Shown: positions 1 through 7,900 of the stretch, in pieces
Position numbering within the stretch: position 1 is the stretch's first letter
How the letters are laid out: each line of letters begins with the position of its first letter
Assembly: GCA_025201865.1 (NCBI GenBank)
Contig: MU602681.1
Span: 1-32,734, forward strand
Length of the DNA: 32,734 bases
Direction: 5' to 3'
Origin: Ramicandelaber brevisporus
Lineage: Eukaryota; Kickxellomycota; Ramicandelaberales; Ramicandelaberaceae
Program-made: the position numbers and the translations under genes
Notes under the pieces: model-generated
Told to the model about the DNA's origin: nothing
What the model saw: only the letters and a program-made list of their open reading frames with translations
The model's database searches: none

Positions 1-1
1 A

Positions 2-265
2 GCAACGGAGGTTGCATCGATTGTTTTGACAAGCCAGCCTGGAGTTTCGCTGCACAAAGGCACCGAGCATGGCTACTTCCAGTATGGCGGCAGCACCGTT
101 GTTGCGGTGTTTGAGAAGGGAAAGATCAAGTTTGATGCTGATCTCATAACAAACTCCAAGGAGCCCGTTGAGACTTATATCCAGATGGGCACATCGATTG
201 GCACATCGATTAGCACAACAATTGGCACGTCATTTGGCATTCCGGTTAGCTCCATCATCTCCTAA
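2..265 (+). CDS. Phosphatidylserine decarboxylase, C-terminal fragment (Psd2-like)
   Basis: This is the last 87 codons of a gene whose 5' part lies left of the window. The enzyme converts phosphatidylserine to phosphatidylethanolamine with a pyruvoyl cofactor. The visible segment contains GYFQYGGSTVV, followed by a FEKGKIKFDADL stretch and ETYIQMG. This is the alpha-chain region of the family. In known members the proenzyme cleaves itself between Gly and Ser of the LGST/GGST motif, and the Ser becomes the pyruvoyl group. GGST, rather than LGST, is the Psd2 (Golgi/endosomal) form. The C-terminus is unusual. After the normal family end there are about 20 extra residues, encoded by five 12-bp units, that read GTSI, GTSI, STTI, GTSF, GIPV. 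Whether C2 domains lie upstream, as in Psd2, cannot be seen. Confidence 0.87.
   Translation, partial: ATEVASIVLTSQPGVSLHKGTEHGYFQYGGSTVVAVFEKGKIKFDADLITNSKEPVETYIQMGTSIGTSISTTIGTSFGIPVSSIIS
188..247 (+). repeat. 12-bp tandem repeat inside the decarboxylase C-terminus
   Basis: Five consecutive 12-base units occur, the first two identical (GGCACATCGATT) and the rest degenerate. They keep the reading frame and encode a Gly/Thr/Ser/Ile tetrapeptide repeat at the very end of the protein. Confidence 0.85.
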
Positions 266-349
266 TTTCATTCTTCGTTTCATTCTTAGTTTCATTCTTA
301 GTTTCATTCTTAGCTTTGCTCTTGGCTTCGCTCTTGGCTTCGTTCTTGT
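266..349 (+). repeat. 12-bp tandem repeat directly after the decarboxylase stop codon
   Basis: Seven 12-base units begin at the base after the TAA. Four are TTTCATTCTT(A/C)G and three are diverged (CTTTGCTCTTGG and similar). The unit length equals that of the coding repeat just before the stop, although the sequence differs. It lies in the presumed 3' UTR. Confidence 0.85.
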
Positions 350-872
350 ATTTTATTGTATTTCTTTCAAAATCAGTTGTTTGTTCAAAGCATAGTCGTG
401 TGATGTGATAATACTAGCTGGATAGATTATCAGTTCCTGGAGAAGTCTAGCACATTGCCTTACTGCAGTCTCGCTTTGTTTTATAATTAGTTCGCCAGAG
501 TTATTTCCAAGCAGCGCTATTCTCGTTCTTCATTCGGCACTAATGCGCAGAACATGCAATGTCGATCGGTTCATTGGCAATCCCCCAGCCGTAAAACATG
601 CAAGCACCGACAATGACAGTTGGCACCTTCGCCGGTTTTTACGAGATGGAAATAGCCCTGTCCGCAGCAGTGTTTTTTTCGGTATTGAACCATCTTGGCC
701 CACTTCCAGTAACTATTTCAAGCAGTGCCAGTCTGACTGATGTCTATTTTGATCCACATCAGTCAAGCAATTTGAATGAAGCGGCGTAGTTCAGTCAAAC
801 TCCCCCAAGCAAAGTTCTGTAAGCATGGCATCATGGAGACAGTGGCATCGTGCTCGATCAGTCAAGCTATGT
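350..872. other. Intergenic region after the decarboxylase
   Basis: This stretch holds the rest of the decarboxylase 3' UTR and the distal promoter of the next gene. Short open frames (for example 543-740) are Ser/Asn-poor random sequence with no recognisable family or signal peptide. I see no gene here. Confidence 0.6.
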
Positions 873-880
873 TTTATAAA
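873..880 (+). promoter_or_regulatory. TATA box of the secreted DNRLRE-like gene
   Basis: TTTATAAA lies 107 bases before the ATG at 988. It is followed by a TGCCAAG at 906-912 and a CA/TA microsatellite leader at about 934-985. Confidence 0.55.
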
Positions 881-987
881 GCTGGAGTCTGTTCGACAAT
901 CTATGTGCCAAGCTCACTCCTCTCTCAAACAATACATACACACGCACATACACGCATATATACATACACATACACATACATACAACA

Positions 988-1569
988 ATGAAGTTCTCCA
1001 CGTTCATTTTGACCGCTGCAGTTGTTACTGCACCGCTGCTGGCCACTCCTGCGTACGCTGCCGACACCAGCCGTCCAGCAATCAAGGACTCGACCATTTT
1101 GCGCTCCACTGTAACTTGTCCAAACTGCCCAGAGCGGAACTGCTACAAGTGCACGCTGGGTCACGAGCCGACGCTTCGTGCTAACACCGGTGGCTTGGCC
1201 TTTGTGCGCTCGCTCGTTGGTTTCCAGCTCCCTGTACCAGCTGCCTCGGTCACCAAGTGCACCGTTCAGTTCCCTGGTTTGAAAGAGTTGCGCCAGTTCC
1301 CGCTCAACGTCACGGTCGCAGTTGCAAACTCAAGCAACTGGTGCGAGAACACGGTGACTGGTGAGAATGCTCCGGACAGTGCAGCACCTTTTGTCACTGC
1401 TCTGGTTCCAGCCTACTCGAATATTCCAGCAATTGACATTACGCCGGCATGCAAGTCTGCCGGATACGATGGCCAGTTCTCCATCTATTTGGGTGCACAA
1501 TTTGATAGTTTTGAGATCTGGTCCAAGGATTCTGGCAATCCAGCCATCCTTCACATTACCTCTGCATAA
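988..1569 (+). CDS. Secreted DNRLRE/CBM96-like beta-domain protein
   Basis: The product is a 193-residue secreted protein of unproven role, possibly in the cell wall or as an adhesin. Residues 1-24 are a signal peptide with an AYA-A cleavage site. The remainder has the outline of the DNRLRE-type carbohydrate-binding module. It shows a central GFQLPVP strand, a later WCENTVTGENAP stretch (compare the family's W-E-TVTW-NAP signature), a DIT segment (the family's DVT) and a C-terminal PAILHIT strand. Several Cys (TCPNCPERNCYKC near residues 43-55, then three more) suggest disulphides, consistent with export. The start is fixed by the signal peptide and by the TATA box 107 bases upstream. The family call comes from pattern recognition only, so function is tentative. 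Confidence 0.72.
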   Translation: MKFSTFILTAAVVTAPLLATPAYAADTSRPAIKDSTILRSTVTCPNCPERNCYKCTLGHEPTLRANTGGLAFVRSLVGFQLPVPAASVTKCTVQFPGLKELRQFPLNVTVAVANSSNWCENTVTGENAPDSAAPFVTALVPAYSNIPAIDITPACKSAGYDGQFSIYLGAQFDSFEIWSKDSGNPAILHITSA

Positions 1570-1962
1570 ACACTTCGCAATATTATAAACTCTCCCTGTC
1601 TTTCTGTCTTTCTTTCTTTCAATCATATATATTCCTCAATTATTGTTTTTGTGGTTGTCCTCATCCTGTCAAACTTTATTATTTCTATTTTACTCTATTT
1701 TAAAGGAGTTGCTTTAAGGAGGAATTAACTAAAGTGCCAAGACAGTATACTCCGTGCCCCTTCAATTGTGTGCCTCAGGTATACTTGTGTAACACAGCAG
1801 AATCACAAACCTGCAAGCTGACATCACAGAGGAACATACCCGGATATGCATTGAAAGATCTTGGCAGGTCATAAAAATAACAAATGGAAGATCTTGGCTG
1901 CCAAGGTAAATGTTGCAAGCATTGTCTGCAGATTGTAGTGCGAATGCCGACTGAGGAAAACC
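1570..1962. other. Intergenic region with repeated GCCAAG elements
   Basis: This holds the 3' UTR of the secreted protein gene and the upstream promoter of the GPI-type gene. It contains TGCCAAG at 1735-1741, CTTGGCA at 1860-1866, and the head-to-head pair CTTGGCTGCCAAG at 1893-1905. AGATCTTGGC occurs twice, at 1856-1865 and 1889-1898. No coding sequence is seen. Confidence 0.6.
1893..1905. promoter_or_regulatory. Inverted GCCAAG pair upstream of the GPI-type protein gene
   Basis: CTTGGC and GCCAAG face each other with one base between them. GCCARG is the published PacC core and TGCCAAG the yeast Rim101 core, so this could be an alkaline-response site. That assignment is inference from the motif. 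Confidence 0.35.
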
Positions 1963-1970
1963 TTATATAG
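1963..1970 (+). promoter_or_regulatory. TATA box of the GPI-type protein gene
   Basis: TTATATAG lies about 124 bases before the ATG at 2095. Confidence 0.5.
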
Positions 1971-2094
1971 TGCACATCCTGCTATCCGCTAACTGCAACT
2001 GCATTCCCCTCATATCTATCAACCCCATCCAGATACAAACCTAACTTCAGCCATTCACTAAATTCCAACTTCCAATTGACAAACACTAACTCAA

Positions 2095-2706
2095 ATGCGC
2101 TCAATTTGCTTCGCTGGAGTAGTCACATTTGCTGCTTATGTGTCCGCCCAGGCTACTATCCCGGCTACCGTCGATCCTGCCAAACCCGACACGGTGAAGA
2201 CCTATTATGCTTCTGTCTCCAAGGCTGCAATCGAGGCAGAGCCGTCCATCCTCAAATTGGTTCCGTCTCCAAAGCAATCAGCGGTCAAGAGCTATTACGA
2301 GGCTCCATTAAGCACTCTTGCTGCATCCTTGTCCTCTGAGTCTGACTCCACCAAGCTGTCTGCCGTTGCTACCAAGATTGCCTCTGTTGAATCCATGGTG
2401 AAGCGCATTGCTACTGACGCAGCTGGTGTTGCAGCTTCTCTTGTCGATGAAATTGAAGATGACAAGGGCAAGGGAAATGGCGATAAAGATGACAGCAACA
2501 ACAACAATAATAACAATAACAACCGCGGTCAGGAAGACGACAAGGACGATAAAGACAAGAAAGGTCCTGGTGAGAATGACAACAATAATGATAACAACAA
2601 CAATCGTGGTAAGGATAACGCTGCACTCAGTGAAGTGTCTGCCTCGGCTGCCTGTCTCACAGCGTGCGCCATGGTTGGCACGATTGCTTTTGCAGCTCTC
2701 TTTTAA
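2095..2706 (+). CDS. Secreted, probably GPI-anchored surface protein with Asn/Asp-rich stalk
   Basis: The product has 203 residues and an unknown family. Residues 1-18 form a signal peptide (MRSICFAGVVTFAAYVSA). Residues 20-120 are Ala/Ser-rich and probably helical, with a loose internal duplication (VKTYYASVSKAA and VKSYYEAPLSTL). Residues 121-175 are very hydrophilic: Asp/Lys/Glu clusters alternate with two Asn runs, one of nine residues. The last 22 residues are a hydrophobic tail (CLTACAMVGTIAFAALF) after a small-residue stretch, typical of a GPI-attachment signal. Together these features suggest a cell-wall or plasma-membrane protein with a charged spacer. The Asn and Asp runs are coded by AAC/AAT and GAC/GAT repeats and may vary in length between strains. 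Confidence 0.78.
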   Translation: MRSICFAGVVTFAAYVSAQATIPATVDPAKPDTVKTYYASVSKAAIEAEPSILKLVPSPKQSAVKSYYEAPLSTLAASLSSESDSTKLSAVATKIASVESMVKRIATDAAGVAASLVDEIEDDKGKGNGDKDDSNNNNNNNNNRGQEDDKDDKDKKGPGENDNNNDNNNNRGKDNAALSEVSASAACLTACAMVGTIAFAALF

Positions 2707-3552
2707 ACCCAATTTTTCCTCATTTCTTTGAACTTGACCGTCAATCAATCTCAGCACCCAAACCATCATCTTTTTTTTTTTTACTCCAGAAGGAGGACAA
2801 AGGGAGAGTATACAAAGACCTTGAAAGTTAAGTGCCAGTCAAATATCCTAACAACGTCAGTAAGTGGGTACATGTTTTCCTTAATTGCATTTTCCGCACT
2901 TTTTTTATATGAATCCATTTTTAGGAAATGACCGACCATAAACAGTGCAATTAAGGATCCACACAATGTACAGTGTAAAAGTAAAAAGCAAAAACAAAAA
3001 CAACAAAAACGAGAGAAGAATGTGGATCAATGACTGTCAAAATATTACAACCATGTCGCCACAACTTTTTTTTTTGTTCGTTGAATTATACAATCTCTCC
3101 ACTCTAGCCATACACATACATACATACTCACTCACTCACTCACTCACACATACACACTCTCTCTTTTCTCTCTCTCCCTCTCTGTATGCTTGCTCTGTTC
3201 GTTCGTGACATGAAATGACTGAGAAAAAGGCACTGAGTATATGGCACATCAAGTTTTAATAACTTCCTTCTCTCTTTCTTCTCTGTTTCCTTCTTTCTCT
3301 TTCCTTCCTTCTTTCTTTTATTCTTCTGCTGCGTGCACTCGTCACCCATCTCCACAATCACATCGTTTTGTGACAAAAAGCCTGTCATTTTCCTCCTTTC
3401 TCTCTTTCCTTCTCTCCTTCTCTCTCTGTGTTCACCACTTTCCACACGCACTCACACTTGCACTCACTCGCACACGTACATAATCATATTTGCACACATA
3501 CACACATAATCTTCAACGCTGTAGAATTTTAATCACAAACTCCACAAAGACA
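2707..3552. other. Intergenic region rich in microsatellites, upstream of the receptor gene
   Basis: No gene is apparent. The stretch holds a T tract (2769-2782), an A-rich segment (2978-3012), a CTCA microsatellite (about 3126-3148) and long CTT/CTC pyrimidine runs (about 3150-3190 and 3263-3435). It ends in CA-rich sequence just before the receptor start. The C/T-rich strand is the sense strand of the receptor gene, as expected for a fungal promoter or leader. Confidence 0.6.
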
Positions 3553-4737
3553 ATGATTGGTGGTATTCGCGCAAGCATCTTGGTTCTGAGCGGCATCTCC
3601 ATCATCTGCGCTCTGACCATGATGCTCCTGATCAAAATTCTCCAGCGCAAACAACCTTCGATTGCACACACTGTCAGTTTCCGTCTTTCCTTCTACATTG
3701 CCCTCGCTGATTTGCTCTACCGCCTGCCCATCTTTTACTATCGCATCTACGAATTCATTGGTGCGTGGCATCCCAAATGGATGGTTGCGATTGTGGTATT
3801 CCTGGCTCGCTTTTGTCCGCTCTTGGTTGTGTTTTTGACTGATGCAATTGCCCTGGACCTGCACATGACGTTTGTGCGCGATCGGTATTCGACGGTGGCG
3901 CTGCAGTCGTTTTATGTGCCGGTGTCATTTGGACTGTCACTGCTTTTGAGTGGGCATATATTCTTTGCGCAGAATCATGGATATGACGTGGAGGATTATA
4001 ACTTTGTCATCACATGGGGCTCGAAAACTACTGATCAAATCATACTGCTCTGCACATTTGTTCTTCCATTGCTTTTGGGCATATCGTACTGTGCAGCCGT
4101 TGTGATCATGGTTTTGAATCGTATTCGTAAGCAAGTGGCTCGCATTGAAGAGCGCGATGTTGAAGCCACTTCTTATGACAGCCGTGCTGACTACCAGCGC
4201 ATGCAGAGCGACTTACAGCGCGCTGCGCTACGTATCTCGCTGTATCCAGTCGTTCCATTGGTGGTGTTTACTCCGTGTGCAGTGCAATGGTTTGTGGAGC
4301 GCTGGATTTACAACTCAGCAGTGCAATATGTATACCTGGCGATTGTGGACATATTGCTGAGCACTGTGGGTATATTTAACCTGGCAGTGTTCTTGCTGAA
4401 CCCAGCGCTAACTCGAGCATTTAGTGCAATCAAACATGAGCGCGAAATGAACAAGAAGTTTAAATTGGCAGCAGAAGTGGCAGCTACCGAAGTCGTCGTA
4501 GTGGACAAAATGGATAATCAGGGAATGAATGCTGTGAGCAGTGCAGATGATGAGGGAACAGCTGCAACCACATCGCCCGTCTCACCAGTGTCCCCTCAAT
4601 TTACTCGCAATAACGTGTCGTCCGACTCTGCCAACTCAATAACTCCACTAACCACTACAAACATTCAGAACCAAACAAACCATCCAACTGGTGTCATTGC
4701 GGGTATTCGTCGCCTATTTGCACATACTAACCAATAA
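3553..4737 (+). CDS. Seven-transmembrane G-protein-coupled receptor
   Basis: The product has 394 residues and seven hydrophobic helices, at about 7-29, 41-62, 76-100, 119-138, 161-188, 227-247 and 258-283. Helix 6 contains YPVVPLVVFTP and helix 7 ends NLAVFLLNPALTRAF. These resemble the proline kink of helix 6 and the NPxxY-like end of helix 7 in rhodopsin/cAMP-receptor-type GPCRs. The third cytoplasmic loop (189-226) is long and charged. The cytoplasmic tail of about 110 residues is Ser/Thr-rich with SPVSPVSP, a plausible phosphorylation region. It probably senses a nutrient or small molecule at the plasma membrane and signals through a G-alpha; the ligand is unknown. The ATG at 3553 is preferred over an in-frame ATG at 3490, because the extra 21 residues come from the CA-rich leader and would precede the first helix. 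Confidence 0.8.
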   Translation: MIGGIRASILVLSGISIICALTMMLLIKILQRKQPSIAHTVSFRLSFYIALADLLYRLPIFYYRIYEFIGAWHPKWMVAIVVFLARFCPLLVVFLTDAIALDLHMTFVRDRYSTVALQSFYVPVSFGLSLLLSGHIFFAQNHGYDVEDYNFVITWGSKTTDQIILLCTFVLPLLLGISYCAAVVIMVLNRIRKQVARIEERDVEATSYDSRADYQRMQSDLQRAALRISLYPVVPLVVFTPCAVQWFVERWIYNSAVQYVYLAIVDILLSTVGIFNLAVFLLNPALTRAFSAIKHEREMNKKFKLAAEVAATEVVVVDKMDNQGMNAVSSADDEGTAATTSPVSPVSPQFTRNNVSSDSANSITPLTTTNIQNQTNHPTGVIAGIRRLFAHTNQ

Positions 4738-4976
4738 TTTGACTTCGAACTTTTACTTTTTACTTTTTACTGTTTACTGTTTACTCTACTTTACTCTACT
4801 TTGTTCTTTGCTTATTACTCATTATTTTGTATCCTAATATTAAATGAAGTGTTGATTAAGTTAAAATAAAAGAAGTTAGCTTGATTGGTGATAGTTGAGA
4901 ACAAAAAAAATAAAAAGGAAAAGAATCAACTTAAAATCGAAATGCAATTCAAATGTAAGGTGCTAAGGCTGTCTAA
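4738..4976. repeat. Convergent 3' region with TTTTTACT-type repeats
   Basis: This is the spacer between the receptor and NDK genes, which converge. Short T/A/C repeats (TTTTTAC, TTTACTG, TACTCTACTT) run from about 4750 to 4805. AATAAA-like sequences at 4865 and 4909 could serve as plus-strand polyadenylation signals. Confidence 0.55.
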
Positions 4977-7900
4977 TTAAGCTTCGACGGCAGTTGCCTC
5001 TGGAACAACCTCTGGAGCTGGTGCCTCTGGAGCCGGTGCGTCTTCCGTGGCGGTAGTCTCTGCAGCTTCAACTGGTGCAGGAGTCTCCTCGGTGGTAGTC
5101 TCAGCCGCAGCCTCTTCAGTGGAGGCTTCAACAGGAGCAGTCTCAGCAGCTGGGGCAGCTGGGGCAGCGTCCTTGGCAGGAGCTGGCTTAGCCGAAGTAG
5201 GTGGCTTGGCAGCAGCCGAAGGAGCGCCGGGCTTTGGACGACCATTAGCAGCAGGAACAGCTGGTTTCCGTGCAGCGAGAGTAGAGGTGGTGGATGAGGC
5301 TGGACGAACAGCTGGGCGAGCTGGTGCAACTGATGGACGACCGGTGATAGCTGACTTGGCTGCGGTAGCACCAGCTGGCTTAACCGGGGCAGCAGATGGT
5401 GGACGAGCTCCAACTGGACGAGCCGCGCCTGGAACGGATGGCTTGGCAACTGGCTTAGCAGCGGTAGATGGAGCAGCGGCTGGTCTCACTGAGGAAGTGG
5501 TCAGACGACGAGTGGCAGTGGCAGCCGAAGTGGCAGGAGCAGCTGGAGTGCGAGATGGCTGGAGAGACTGGCGACGCTCAGCTGGAGTGGTTGTAGCAGA
5601 AGAAGCTGGACGTGGACGGACAGTTGGAGAGGATCCGGCTGAAGTTGGTGGCTTTGGAGATACACTCGATCCAGCAGCTGGTGGGGGACGAGCAGCACCG
5701 GCCGGAGATGGACGGGCAGAAGTGGCTGGACGTGGAGCACCAGCTGAGGCTGCGCCTGGAGTGGTGGAGACGCGACGAGCGGCGGCAGCAGCAGCAGAGG
5801 AAGAAGCGGTCGAAGCACCAGCTGGAGTGCGGCGCACAGTTCCAGTGGTTGATGGAGATGAACCAGGAGTGGTAGAAAGACGACGAGAAGCCGCGGCAGC
5901 CGAGGCGGATGGGACAGCGGGCTTGGGAGCTCCAGCAACCGATGTACGACGAGCAGCAGCGGCAGCAGCAGATGCAGAAGCAGTAGATGGCGATGGCTTG
6001 GCTGCGGATGGAACAGACGGGCGTGGAACAGCGGGACGAACAGTGCCAGCAACGCTTGGACGACCAGCGGCGGCAGATGGAGCACCTGGGCGAGCAGCAC
6101 CGGCAGCTGGCTTGGCGGCAGCGGATGGAGCGCCTGGACGAGTAGCAGTGGTGCTTCCTGGGACCGTGCGACGAACAGCAGTTGATGGAGCAGTTGCGGT
6201 AGGTGGCTTCTTGGCAGCGGCAGCTGGGACTCTACCTGCTGGAACCTTGGCGGCGCCATTGGCAGTAACTGGCTTCTTCACTGGACCAGTAGCAGCAGCG
6301 GCGGCGGCGGCGGCGACTGGAGCTGGAGCAGATTCAGCAGGCTTGGCATCCTCAATCTTCTCATCGGCAGTATCAACTGGGGCAGATTCATCAGCCTTGG
6401 CTTCTTCAGTGGCAACTGGGGTGTCGGCGATGACCTCAGCAACAGCCACAGGGCTAGATACGGCAGTAGAGTCATTCTCAGCATCAGTCGCAGTCTCATC
6501 TGCAGCAACCTGGCTCACTTCTTCAACAACCGATTCGAGTGCTGGGGACTGAGCATCAATAGATTCCTCGGCAGCGAAGCTCTCACCACCGGAGGCCAGG
6601 GCAGATGGAGACTCTGCATTGATGTCAGTTGAGACAAGTGGCGATTCGTCAATAATGCTGCGCTCTTCGTGCAAATCATTGTGCTCAGCAATCTCTTCTT
6701 CAACAGTCTCAACTTCGGCAACCACTGCCGGAGATTCAGCTGCAATGTCAGTAGTCTCAGCCTCTTCTTCCTCGACATGAGCCTCGGCCTGTGGCTCCTC
6801 TACAGCCTCAGTCTCCACATGGCTGTCATCAGCAGCAGCAGCAGCAGCGGGCTCCTCAGCCGGCTCGGATTCGACTGGAGCTGGAACAGTCTCCTCTTCA
6901 ACAGTAGCGGCGGCAGCGACAGCCTCTTCTTCCTCAGCAGCAGCAGTAGCAGCGCCAGTAGACTCCTCAGTGGCTTCTTCGACGGCTTGTGCTTCGGGCT
7001 CAGTAACTTCGGCGGCAGCATCAGTCTCGACCTCAACCACAGCTTCAACTTCGGCTTCGGCTTCAACTACGGCTTCGGCAGCTTGTTCTGGCTCAGCAAC
7101 AGACTTCTCTTCTTCAACAGCTGGATTCTCCTCAACAGCTGGCTCTTCTTCCACAGCTGGTTCTGGTTCGGCAGCAACAGCAACTGGTTCTGGCTCTGGC
7201 TCTGACTCAGCGACTTCAGGCTCATCGTCCTCCTGCTGCAAGAGTGGCTCAAAGAAGAAGGCAATTTCACGTTCAGCGGAGGCGGTTGAGTCGCTGCCAT
7301 GAACGGCGTTGCTCTGAGTGCTTGCGCCGTACAGTGCCCGAATGCTGTTTGGCCGAGTGTTAAGTGCCGATTCGTGATTAGTTGGACCAATCATCTCGCG
7401 CCATCCAGCAATAGCATCACGTCCAGACAGCTTGAGTGCAACAACTGGACCGGATGTAATAAAGTCAACAAGCTCGCCAAAGAATGAGCGCTCAGCATGC
7501 TCTGCGTAGAATTGACCAGCCTGCTTCTTCGACAGATTGATAGTGTGCATATTGTCAATGGAGTAGCCACGCGCGCTGATCTTGGCAAGAATGGCATCAA
7601 CATAGCCAGCAGACACTGCATCAGGCTTGATCATTGCAAACGTAGACTCGACAGCATCAGAGGCGTGCTCAAAGTAGCGCTTGTCGGCGCCTTCGGTGTC
7701 GAGCAGGTCTGGGAGCTCGGCATTTCCAAACACAAAGCCAAGCTCGCGAACCACATGCTCATCTTCAGTGGTGCCATGGATGGCATTGCGAATAATGTCG
7801 GTGCCAAAGGATGCACGGAAGCTCTCTGGGTTGTGGATGCGGGCAGCGGCTGGATCCTCGTCGCCAAGCTGCAGCTGCAATTGGAAGGCACACATATCCT

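Noticed and set aside
5047-6552. 501-codon plus-strand open frame opposite the NDK protein tail
   Set aside because: It is a mirror of the Ala/Pro/Glu codon bias of the minus-strand gene; its product is Ala/Gly/Val-rich with no domain.
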